This document shows, piece after piece, positions 31,655 through 42,900 of a stretch of DNA of 64,000 nt. The stretch comes from Lunularia cruciata (taxonomy: Eukaryota > Streptophyta > Marchantiopsida > Lunulariales > Lunulariaceae): the NCBI GenBank assembly GCA_948567375.1, contig OX419755.1:61763945-61827944 (forward strand). The letters are read 5' to 3'. The notes below the pieces were generated by a model. That model was given only the letters and a program-made list of their open reading frames with translations, was not told where the DNA came from and searched no databases. Positions within the stretch are counted from its first letter, which is position 1; every line of letters starts with the position of its first letter. The translations under genes and the position numbers were made by a program.

Positions 31655-34600
31655 ATGGGGAAACTTACAATTTTCTTTGGAAAGGATGGAGAAGATGTGG
31701 AGGCCTTTGTGAGAGACTTCAAGAGAGCTTGCATACAAAATGAGAGGAGGAAGAATGAGTGGGGCTCATTATTACCAGATTTCTTTGAGGATGCAGCACT
31801 TACATGGTATGAGTCAAAATACCAAAAGAGAGAGGGGAGAGATGGGGAAGAAGAGTCTTGGGAGAGTTTGACTTCAGCACTCATTGAGAAATTTCTCCCT
31901 GATGAGAGTTATGAGAGATTGATGAGTGAGGTTACCTTTTTCAAACAAGGAGATGGAGAGAAAGTGAGAGTCTATGTGGAAAGAGTGGAAAAGTTAGAGT
32001 CCAGATTTTGCATAGTGTTGAGGAAGGGTGGAGATGATGTGGAGACTACTATGATTGGCATAGGAGCCATGCTCACCAAGAGTTTTGTAGGAGAGTTGAG
32101 ACCACAAATTAGAAGCAAGGTGAGATATGAGAAACCTTCTTCCAAGGTTGAAGCTATCAAGATTGCAATTTGTATGGAGGAGAGTTTGGAAGAGGATGAG
32201 AGTGATTTGGTGGTGAAGGAGGTTGTGCATCCTCCTCAAGGCTACAAGTATGGTAGAACTTCTGATACTTTGGTAACAAGGGTTGCACCACAAGTTGTAG
32301 TTGCTCCAGCTCTTGAACCTCCACCAAAGGATCACAGAACAACTTGCAGATCTCAAGATCAATGTGGTGCAACTATGGGAGAAGAAAGAGGTGGATCAGA
32401 ATGTAGGGAGAGGGCCTAGGAGTTATGGAAACTATCCATATAGAGGAGGCTAACCAACCAACAATTTCAATGATAGAAATTGTTTTGGTTGTGCAGGATG
32501 AGGCCATATCCAAAGGAATTGGTCAAATTCTACTTACCATGGAGGAAGGGGTTATGAGTGTAAACCCCAGTGGCTCCTAATCCAAATAAAAGGTGAGGGG
32601 ATAGCATCCATAGATGTGGTTGATAGCAAGTATGAGAAGGGAGAGTGCTCAAGTTCCAAGGGTCTTAATTTGGAGCTTTTGGTACAAGAGAAGAAGAGAG
32701 CTCGTTTTGCAGAGGATGTTCACTCTTCTCAAGGATTTACTCCAAGAAAGGATACACCAATGTCTACTAGGAGCACTCACACATCAACACCATCAACAAC
32801 CAAGATTCCAAGGAAGAAGTTGGAGATGGAGGATTTCTTGATTTCAAAGCAACAATGGAACTACAATGTGTTGGAGGATGTTGGTAGTCATAAGGCTAAC
32901 ATCATAGTGGGCCAATTGATTGCTTTGAACCCTACCTTGAGAAAGGAGCTTAGAGGTGGTTTGATTTCTACAAGGAGCAAGAGGAAGAAGAAGGCAAAAG
33001 CTCCAGTATCAATGGGGGCGGTGGATGCCAAGCTAGCACTGTGGGAGGCTTGTGAATATGCCTCCTAGATTGATGTGAGAGTGAATGGTCAACAACTTCA
33101 ACCAGTAGGGGTGATGGATAAGGTGGTAGTTTCAGTTCAAAGAGTTCAAAATCTCATGACTTTCCAAGTCTTGAAGGATTCAAGCTATGACTTACTTCTT
33201 GGGAGGCCATGGTTGAGAGCTACACGCACAACAGATAGATGGCACAAAGGGTACTTGAGGATTGGGCCATCAAACCATAGAGTCATAGTTCTTGTAACTA
33301 ACACCACCAACACTTCACATTCAAATACACCATCTTCAAATTATTGGGAATCAGATTCTAAAGAAGGAGCTTTAGGTGCGGACACAAGCATGGAGGAGGA
33401 TGAATTTGAATTGGATTCAGATGTGGTATCCCTTGTGTGCTATGGACTTTTCACCTAAGCTAGAGGTTTTGAAGGACCCAGTTAAATCACCATTGACACT
33501 TGAGGAGGCAAGGAGAAGGTTAGCAACCCTCAAGTATGACCCAAATGTTACCAAGTGAGAAGGTGAGATTTGAGGAGATTTTCCGCAAGTTCATCCATGT
33601 GTTTGCTTTCAGTTACAAGGATTTGAAGGAAGTCACCTTGGAGGAGCACAAGATAGAGGTGGAGTCACATGCAAGATCAATCCGCCAAAAGCAACATCGG
33701 ATCAGCCCACCAATATCTTTGGTTGTGAAGGAGGAGATTGATAAGCTCAAGGAAGCTAGATTTATCTTTAAGGTGGAGAATTCAGAATTGGTGTCTCCAA
33801 TTGTCATTGTGAAGAAAAAGAATGGCAAGCTTTGGGTATATGTGGATTACAAGAAGCTCAATGTTGTTACCAAGAAGGACTACTACCCATTTCCATTCAT
33901 TGATGAGATCTTGGAGGAGGTTGCAAGTCATGAGAGGTACAATCTTGGAGATGGTTATAGTGGATATAACTAAATCAAGATTGCACTAGAGCATCAACAA
34001 CTCACCACATTCACCACACCTTGGTGAACTTATGCTTTCAAGGTCATGCCTTTTGGGCTTTGCAATGCTCCAACCACATTCCAACGGTTCATGAATAAGG
34101 TATTTGAACCTATCATTGGGAAATTTATGAGAGACTTCATTGATGACTTTTGTGTCTATGGGAGCAAGGAGGAGCACTTTGAGCACCCAATCAAGGTCTT
34201 GCAATGCTTGAATCAGGAAAATGCATCATTGAGTGATGCATTTTCCTGATTCAAGCATTGCAAGACCTTGATTAGGTGCTCAAAGTGCAGAGAAGTGTAT
34301 TTTTGGATGTGAAGAAGGTCTACTTTTGGGGCACATCATCTCCAAGGATGAAATAGCAATTGATCTTGAGAAGGTGAGGAAAATCTCAAACCTTCCATTC
34401 CCTTCAAGCTTGACAAAGTTACGTCAATTCTTGGGGATGGTTGGATATTATAGAAGGTTCATCTTCTCGTTTTCCAACAAGGCTTATGCATTGACCATCT
34501 ACATGAAGAAGGTTGTAGATTACATGGTCATTTTGGAGGACAAGGAGGCTCTCAAAGTTTTTGAGGAGCTCAAGCAATTCCTTGTTGTAGCTCCAATTCT

Positions 34601-34661
34601 TGCTAAAGTTGATTGGAGTAAGCCTTTCATCCTCTACACTAATGTAGCCATAGGATGCACT
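31655..34661 (+). pseudogene. SL-2 gag, protease and reverse transcriptase, 5' part of pol
   Basis: Gag starts MGKLTIFFGKDGEDVEAFV. Frameshifts occur near 32410 and through the knuckle region (32480-32600), where the CCHC motif is broken. The gag tail is 32616-33068. The protease segment between DA..A and QQLQPVGVMDKVV has lost its DGGS active site: a deletion of about 100 bases joins CEYAS to MRVNGQQLQP near 33070. The linker (LLLGRPWLRATRTTD) is intact where SL-1 has a stop. RT runs 33536-34330 with the FIDDFCVYG box at about 34136-34162, and is broken by the fold-back at 34174-34288. RNase H begins (FILYTNVAIGCT) and stops at 34661 at the insertion of solo LTR 4. Confidence 0.88.
34174..34288. 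repeat. Fold-back inverted duplication, 55-bp arms
   Basis: Bases 34174-34228 and 34234-34288 are reverse complements with one mismatch, separated by the 5-base loop TTGAG. In SL-1 only one arm exists and is followed directly by the NPEKCIFG codons, so the second arm is a snap-back copy created inside SL-2. Confidence 0.95.
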
Positions 34662-35049
34662 TGTGGTGCCCACATTTTTATTTTTATTTTCAAAATAGAG
34701 AAGAAGAAGTGTATAGAGAAGTCGGATTGCGCCTATATGGCCGATGAAGGTGAAGAAAAGAGTCTTTGGGATGAAACCCGAAGTAAAGTGATTTTGGGTC
34801 ATAAGGCAAAGTACTCAAAAATGCCCTGTCAGCATACAACCTGAAGTAAGGAGTCTTCGTATTGGGGGGAGCTCAACCCGAGGCAAAGACAATCTAACAA
34901 CCTTTCATAAGGGCAAGAAATTCAAGAAGGGACCGTTCAAAATTGGTGGCCCATACGCATGAAGTACAATTTATAGTGACAGGCGCATGCAAGAGGTGTG
35001 ATTTCTTGGTAGAAACTTGAATTGAAGAGAGACGAAGAAAGCGCGACTG

Positions 35050-35057
35050 TATAAAAA
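35050..35057 (+). promoter_or_regulatory. TATA box of LL solo LTR 4
   Basis: TATAAAAA lies 20 bases before the ATG at 35077, the position conserved in LL LTRs. Confidence 0.7.
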
Positions 35058-35076
35058 TTGGGCTAAAGACAAAGCA

Positions 35077-37641
35077 ATGTCGAGCAATTTTCCTTTGCAG
35101 TTGAGAAGTTGTCCTATAGGTGATCGTGGGAAGGGAAATAGAGTTGAAGACGCACTAGTGTGTAGAGGAGAAGTCGAGAGAGTGAAACCAAGAGACATTG
35201 AGAAAGCAGGAGAGATGGGAGGAGGAAAGAAGAACTCCAAATTTGCAATGAGGAATCATGCAATTCGGAGGCTAGACGTGATTGCAAGAATCGAAGTCTT
35301 GAGCCGACTTCAGATTACGTTCTTGGCATGGAACTGGAATGTCAGTTTTCCAGGTTTCATGATTGAGATTATTGAGAGTAAGTGTCTCGATGGCTCCAAG
35401 GAAGAGGGGAAGAGAGGAAATCCGGCTCGCTGGACAGAGTCGGATTGGAGATTAGTGCTTGGGAGAGAAGCAGGCACGGAGCAGGGTGCCACATTCTTGG
35501 GTAAGGGAGAAATAAAAGAAGAGACTCAAGAAGTGAGAGATGCTTTCTCTTCAAAGAGAACAAAGAATGGGTATAAGGTTGAGAATTACAAGGATCCAGT
35601 GAAGAGAGGGATCATGAGTGCTCTCATGGCAATCCTAAAGCCAGAGAGAACGACTTATGTGATGAAACACCAAGCGGTGTTCTTCCATAAGCTGTTTGCA
35701 AGAGAACCGATTAATTGGGCGAGGTGCTTCCATGGAAGGACGAGACAGATGGTGTGGAATTTGCAAGATAAGTCGCCTCCACACTACATTGTCCTATTTG
35801 CAGCACACTTCTACCTCCGATTGAATTTTCTCAACTCGGTGGAGCGAAATCAAATGGTGTCTCACTTCCATCCCAACTTAAGAAGAGAAGTCGACGTGGA
35901 GGAGCAATAGTACATTCTTCAAATCCGGAGCACGGATGAGTACTACACAAAGACGGGTAAGAGCGTAAAGATAGAAGCGAGTACTTCAAAGTCAAAGAAG
36001 TGGAGTCGGCAAGGAGAAGCCAAAGACAAGACAAGACCTTGGAAGACCAGGAGAGGAAACCCGAGGAGAGGCATGCTGGTGATCGCGTCAGAAGATGAAG
36101 ACTTAGAAGGCAAAGCCAAGTGCAAGTCCAAAGACTCGGAACGCAAGGAAGAACCAAAGCTAACGTTGCAAAGTGGAGATACGAGTAGCGATAGTGATGA
36201 AGGTGGAGAGATGACGTTGGTACCAGCTACTACGGAAGAAGAAGAACAAGTTTGGGTAGCGCTCAAAGAAGAAGATAATGTTGGAGGACGAGATACTTGA
36301 GCCTGAGGAGAAGAAGTTTGCAATTTAGAGGGAAGTTTGTTCAAGATGCAAGGCAAAGTGTGAAGCGGGTCCAAGTAAGGCAAAGGAAGAAGCAAACGCT
36401 AGCTCAGGAAGTGAGGCGTCAATTCCGATACAAAGATTGCAAAGAAGGAGGCAAGTATCAGGTGAACAAGAAGTAAGGACGGAGATTGCTACATAGGAGG
36501 AAGTAGTTGCGAGCAATGGAGTGGAGTACCTGTGGGAGATTGTGTGTCCATTGTTGGTAAAATTGGAGCACAAGAAGAAGGAGATGCAGTCAACATGTCC
36601 GGAGGTGAAGACTGTCTTGCAAGTATTATCGAGATTAGAAGAAGAGAACTCGGAGTTGAAGAATAGTATAACCCGAGGCAAGTAGGAAAGGGAAGTACTG
36701 CGAGGGGAGGCAGTAGTGCAGAATCAAGTGATTGAAGACTTGAAGAGAGAAGTGATGTATCGAGAGGAACTTGTGAAGAAGAGTGACATAGCGAGGGAAA
36801 GACAAGTAGCAGAGCATGAAATCTTGAAGCAGCAGTTTGCTGATTCTAGATTAGAAATTATCCATGCTATGGCAAGGGTAGCAGCAAAGGAACAAGGACT
36901 CGATAGAGTGATGGAGAGTGTAGAAGAGAAGAAGCAACTCTGGCAAAGTGAGTTGGCAGTAAGATATAGAGAAGAGGAGAGGTTACAAGAGTTACCTCGT
37001 AATCAAGAGGAGAAGATTGAGCAGAAGGAGAAGGAGAAAGAAACGGTGAAAGCCGAGTTTGAGGCAGAATTGGTGATGTACAAAGAAGATTGGCTTGCAG
37101 ATCGGGAACGTGAAGATGAGATTGGAGCCATTGAAGGAGATTGTCCTTAGAATGAACGCAATGCTAAGTACAGAGTCCAGCATTTGGATTGAAGAGACAA
37201 GGCTGCACAAGTTGAAGTTGTTGGTGCAAGAGATGAGGAGGAGACAGGCAAAAGACACAGATTTGAACGCACTATTGATAAGTCTCAAGACTCGTGTAGA
37301 TAGGAAGATATTAGAAGTAGAAGATAATATCGCGATTGGACTAGACTTAGTGAAATTGGAAATAGAAACTTCGGAAAGAAGTTAGAGCCAAACCCGAAGT
37401 AGATGAAATAGGAGTGCAAATGTCTTTGGAGTTACCAGTGGAGACAATAGAGAAGAGTGGGTTGGGAGATAAAGAGTTAAATAGGTTACCCACTAGTGAT
37501 ATTTCAGATCAGGAAAGAGAATTGCTAGATCAGGTAGAAGATGTAGGAGATGTGAAACCATAGGACAGAGTAGTAGGAAGTAAAGTAACTTTGGGTTCGG
37601 GTTTGAAAGCCGAGGAAGAAGTAGACATCAGATCGGTTTAG
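35077..37641 (+). pseudogene. LTR-encoded coiled-coil protein, copy in solo LTR 4
   Basis: A first block of 277 codons (35077-35910; MGGGKKNSKF at 35215) holds the whole conserved N-terminal domain without a stop, including the Gln codon that is a stop in solo LTRs 2 and 3. A TAG then replaces a Gln codon in EEQ-QYIL. The acidic stretch (36073-36300) is in the same frame. The coiled coil (36716-37150) and the C-terminal helix (37095-37385) are each in other frames, so at least two frameshifts occurred. The end reads VDIRSV and stops at 37641. This copy best shows the ancestral N-terminal sequence. Confidence 0.85.
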
Positions 37642-37812
37642 TAACCGATTTGAGATTTGAGTAGGCAGATATGAAGAAGTGCATTGTCATTTCAGATTTG
37701 CAGGTTTGTAGAGTCATTAGGAAGAGGTGCATTAAGAAGATAATTGTCGATTGTTTCACTACTTAAGAGTGGCATTCGCAGTCATATGTTGTTTAGTGCT
37801 CATAATTCTGAG

Positions 37813-37822
37813 AATAAATAAA
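37813..37822 (+). terminator. Polyadenylation-like signal in LL solo LTR 4
   Basis: Two overlapping AATAAA words stand 170 bases after the LTR protein stop. Other copies have one-base variants at the same place (solo LTR 2 near 21205). With the TATA box at 35050 this frames the LTR protein as the R region. Confidence 0.5.
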
Positions 37823-38419
37823 GCAAAGTGCTGTGAAGCAGTGCTTGTTACTTAAGCTTGATTCAGAGTATCAACTTTGTGTTTGTGTTTGTGAGTGTGG
37901 AGAATTTTGAAGTGCAAATCAATGTGTTTGTTGGATGTTGGATTCTGCATCCTTGATCTTCATTCTATGTGTTTGATCCTGAATGAGGTGCAATCGAGGC
38001 AATGCCTTGACAGATTTGAGAGGAATTGTAGTGTTGGTAGTATTCTGCATTTGAGAATGCAATGCGAGGTTGATGTGAAGCAATTTTGATTGAGGAAGTT
38101 GTGCCTTCAGTGAAGGGGTGGAACACAATTCTGAGGCAAAGTTGCCATTTTTGGGAGAGCTTGAATCATCACAATCAAGATTGTTTGGAAAGAATTGAAG
38201 GTGTTGTGATTAAGGAGTGTGAATTTGTGACAAGATTGAGAACTAGTGCTTGTTACTCTCTTCTAGGTGTGGTTTCTACTTGAGAGATTAAAGACGCAAC
38301 TAAGAAGAACTACATGTTATTGTTTGACTTTGTATTTGGACATTTCTGACTTGTATCTCTATGGGAACAAACTTTACTTCCTCGATTACCGCAAAAGTGA
38401 TATTTTCTGAGTAGTCACA

Positions 38420-39962
38420 TGTGACAACCCGGCAAATATCACTTTTGTGGTAATCAGGTAAGTAAAGTTTGTTCACACAGAGATACTAGTCAAAAATTTC
38501 CAAATACAAAGCAAAGTAACAATTTTAGTTCTACTTGGTTGCGTCTTTAATCTCTCAGGTAGAAACCACACCCAGAAGAGAGTAACAAGCTCTGACTCGT
38601 AGTCTTGTCACAAATTTCACACTCCTTAATCACAACTCCATCAAATCTTTCCAAACAATCTTGATTGTGATGATTCAGGCTCTCCCAAAAATGACACTTC
38701 ACTGCAAAATGACTTTGCCTTAGAATTGTGTTCCACCTCTCCACTGAAGGCACAACTTCCTCAATCAAAATTGCTTCACATCAACCTTGCATTGCACTCA
38801 CAAATGTAGAATACTACCAACACTACAATTCCTCTCAGATGTGTCAAGGCATTGCTTTGATTGCACTTCACTCAAGATCAAACACACAGAATGAAGATCA
38901 AGGCTACGGAATCCAACATCCAACAAACACACTGACTTGCACTTCAAATTTCTCCAAACACTCACAAACATAGACACAAAGTTGATACTCGGAATCAAGC
39001 TCAATCAACGAGCACTACTTCAGAGCACTTTGCATTATCTATTCTCAGAAATTATGAGCACTAAACAACATGATATTGCAAATGTCACTCTTAAATAGTG
39101 AAGCAATCGACAGTTCTAACAACTATACCGTTCTACAACAACTCTTCTAACCTGCGGATCCGAAATGACAATGCATCTCTTCATATCTGCCTCTTCAAAT
39201 CTCAAAACTATTACTAGTTTAATCCAATATCTACTTTGTCATTGGCTTTCAAACCCGAACCCAAAGTAAATTTACTTCCTACTATTCTGTCCTCGGGTTT
39301 CATATCTTCTACCTCTTTTACCAGATCCAGCAATTCTCTTTCCTGATTTGAAATTGCACTAGTGGGTAATCTATCCAACTCTTCATCTCTCAACCCACTC
39401 TTCTCTAAGGTCTCCACCGGTAGCTCCGAGGACATTTGCACTCCTATGTTATCTACTTTGGGTTTTGCTCTAACATCTTTCCAAAGTTTTTCTATCTCTA
39501 TTTTCACTAAGTCTAATCTAATCAAAATGTTATCTTCTACCTCTAAGATCTTTTTGTCTACACGAGTTCTAAGACTATTTAACAAGGTATTCATATCTGT
39601 ATCCTTTGCCTATCTTTGCCTCATCTTTTGCACCAACAACTTCAACTCATGCAGCCTCGTCTCTTCAATCCGAATGCTGGCCTCTATACTTAGCATTGCG
39701 TTCATCCTGAGGACAATCTCCTTCAATAGCTCCAATCTCATCTTTCTTTCACATTCTCAATCTACAAACCAATCCTTACTTTGGGTTGTATGCTGACAGG
39801 GCATTTCCGAGTACTTTGCCTTATGACCGGAAGTCACTTTACTTCGGGTTTCATCCCAAAGACTCTTTTCTTTGCCTTCTTCGGCCATATAGGCGCAATC
39901 CAACTTCTCTATACACTTCTTCTTCTTTATTTTGAAAAAAAACAAAAAATGTGGGCACCACA
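38420..39962 (-). repeat. LL-3 3' LTR with internal 2.2-kb deletion
   Basis: The LTR keeps its end (TGTGACAACCC at 38420) and its start (GTGGGCACCACA to 39962), but about 2.2 kb is missing at a junction near 39773. The missing part includes the TATA box and the N-terminal two-thirds of the LTR protein. The C-terminal third remains at 39214-39760 (minus). The 5' LTR of the same element keeps the missing part, so the loss came after insertion. Confidence 0.9.
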
Positions 39963-39964
39963 TA

Positions 39965-39974
39965 CCCCCTCCCT
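39965..39974 (-). other. LL-3 polypurine tract overlapping the pol stop
   Basis: The minus strand reads ATTTGAGGGAGGGGGTA and then the LTR. The A of the TGA stop is the first base of the AGGGAGGGGG tract, so pol ends directly in the plus-strand primer site, 12 bases before the LTR. LL-4 has the same arrangement. Confidence 0.85.
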
Positions 39975-42900
39975 CAAATGTGAGCGTCCCTGTGAACATA
40001 GACCTCGGGTGTCTTAGAAACTTCCAAGTCTATGGTCCAATATCTCCAAACTCTCCACCCGTTTACTCGAGTGCCTAAAGGATTACCTTCCAAGTCTACA
40101 AGCTGCATGGACCCATTTTTGTAAAGATGAAAAACTCGATAGGGACCCATCCATCTCAAATGCAACTTGCCTAGAAAAAATATTCGGCGATTGTGATATA
40201 ACAAAACCAAATCCCCTTCACGTATAGTTACAGGATTGATTCTCTTATCGTGCTTGACTTTCCTCTGTGCTTGTACTTCTTTTGTGGTTTGCATTGCATT
40301 GTCTCTTTTTTCTCTTTTAACCACATCAGTTGATGAATCCAAAGATCCTGACTTTCCTCTTCCGACATTTGTTCTTCACAAAGAACCCGATATGTCGGTA
40401 CTTCAAATTCAACTAGCAGTATGGGATGCAAGCCATATGTCAAGAAGTATGGAGTTTGTTTGGTTGTAATCTTTTCTGTCATTTGATATGCCCACAACGC
40501 GGTTGGTAATTTTGTATCCCAGTCATAGGCATAATTGACAGTCACCTTATTCAGAATTTTGCAAAGTAACCCATTCGCTTTTTCCGTTAAGCCATTTGCT
40601 TTTGGGTTATAAGGAGTCATCTTCAGATGTTTAATCTGAAAGTACTTGGTTAGCACCTCCATTACAGAGTTCAAAAAATGTGTTCCTTGGTCACTGACCA
40701 ATTCCAGAGGACACCCATATTGGGAGATGATGTTTTGAAAGAAGAATTCCCCCACAGTTTCCGCATCATCTCTACGAGTTGCTTCAGCTTTGACCATCTT
40801 GGTATCATAGTCAGTGCAAACCAAAATGTATCGCTTTCTTGTGACTCGGGTCACTGGTTGAATGGGACCCACAAAATCAATCCCCCATTTCTCAAATGGG
40901 GCCAAAGGAAAAATTGGCCTCAAAGGCCGTTGAGAAGTAGCCGTCGGCTTCCCTGTTCTTTGACAAGCATCACAACTTTGTATATGAGCATGCACGTCTT
41001 TGTACATTGTAGGCCACCAATACCCTGCCAAAAGAGTTTTCTTTACAATTTTCTTCAGAGCATAGTGTCCTCCCAATGCTTTGGAGTGTAAAGATTCAAT
41101 CACTCCTCCTACTTTGTATGACTCTAAGCATCACCAAAGTACTTTGTCTTTGCCCATCTTAAATAAAGTGTTGTGTTTCAGCTGGTACGGCCCCATTTTC
41201 CTTAGAAAGACTGCCCGCTGTTCCGGGTCCATCCCCTCAAGACAATGAAGAGTATGCAGATAATGATATTCAGCTGCATACCTCGTACTTTGCATTGCTG
41301 ATAAGTGATACAACTCTTTGTCAGGGAACCGATCGTCAATTTCCCACTCTTGGTCTTGAGTTTCTACCCTGAACAAGAAGTCCGCATTCAAATGTGAAGC
41401 TCCCTTCCTTACTTGTACAGTATACATGAACTCCTGTAACAACAAGATCCATCTTGCAATTCGCATGGATAAATCTGCCTTCTTGACCAAATGTTGCAAT
41501 GCGTAATGGTCAACATAGAAGACAAACTCGTACCCCAACAGATAATGGTGAAATTTCTTGCAGGCATACACCATTCCGAGTGCTTCTCTCTCAGTCGTTG
41601 AATAGTTCTTTTTAGAAACTGAAAGTTGTCAGCTGGCATAATACACCGAGTAGTCCTTCTTTTCCTCCTTTTGACTTAAGATGACTCCGATGGCCATGGA
41701 CGAAGTGTCCACATATACATGAAAAAGGACGTCCCAATTCGGGGCTCTCATAATTGGTGCTTCAACCAGCTTCTTTTTCAACACCTGGAAAGCTTCTTCT
41801 TGATTTGCTTCCCACAGATAGTCTTTGGATTTCTTCAGAAGCTTTGTAAGTAGTGCAGCAAGCACTGCATAGTTTGACACGAGCGTATGTAATATCCGAC
41901 ATGTCCTAAGAAGGCTCTCAGCTCCTAGATGTTCTTCGGGGATTCCAAAGCTGCAATTATCTTGACCTTCTCAACATCAACTTCAATACCTCAACTTGAC
42001 ACTCGATGCCCTAGAAGAATTCCCTCCTTCATTGTGAAGAAGCATTTCTCTGGGTGTAATGACAAGCCGGCAAAACGACATGTTTCAAAAGTTTGGCTAA
42101 GGTAATCTAAATGTACATCTCTTTGCCCAAACACACAAAAGTCATCTATGAAAACTTCCACAAATTTGCGCAAGAAATCTTTGAAGATTGAATTCATCAT
42201 CCGCTGGAAAGTAGCAGGCGCATTACACAACCCAAAGGGCATTTGATTGTAAGCAAAAGTGCCCAAATCGGTCATGAATGTAGTTTCATCCTTTTCCTCT
42301 TCTCAAATGGATACTTGATAGTACCCTGAAAATCCATCGAGAAAACTATAACAAGGATGACCAGCTACTTGATCTAAAATTGTATCGGTAAAAGGCAAGG
42401 GATGATGATCTTTCCTTGTGACTGCGTTCAACTTCCGGAAGTCTTGGCACACTCGGATCTTCCCTTTTTTCTTCTTTGGGACAATGAAAATAGGGGAAAC
42501 CCATTCACTACTTAAGACAGGGAAGATGATTCCGGCCCCTAAGTACTTATCAATTTCATCTTTCACCAACAGCAAGTACTTTGGGTTTAGGCTGTATTGC
42601 CGTTGCCGAACCAGAACTGCACCTTCAACCAGATCATTTCGGTGTTCTCCGAATTCTCGTGGAATACTTGGCATTTGATTAGTAGACCGGGTGAATACAT
42701 CCTGGAATTCTATAAACAAGGCAGTGTATCCTGCAAACTCTTCCAAAGTGACTATCTTTGAGATTTTCAAAGTTTTTCCTTCAGTTAATAAAACATCTTG
42801 ACAGTCATCGGGGTTGATGACGCCTTCAACGTGGCTTACTCGGCTTAACTCAAGGCGAGCTGCCGTCAAACCCCCTTCCTCCAAGTCAGGTTCACCCGAG

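Larger units (their letters stand above)
34662..38419 (+). mobile_element. LL solo LTR 4, TSD GCACT split by LL-3
   Basis: This 3,758-bp LTR starts TGTGGTGCCCACA and ends GTAGTCACA at 38419. GCACT precedes it at 34657-34661. The matching GCACT is at 49247-49251, beyond LL-3, because LL-3 inserted exactly behind the last base of this LTR. SL-2 RNase H continues after the second GCACT. Confidence 0.95.
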
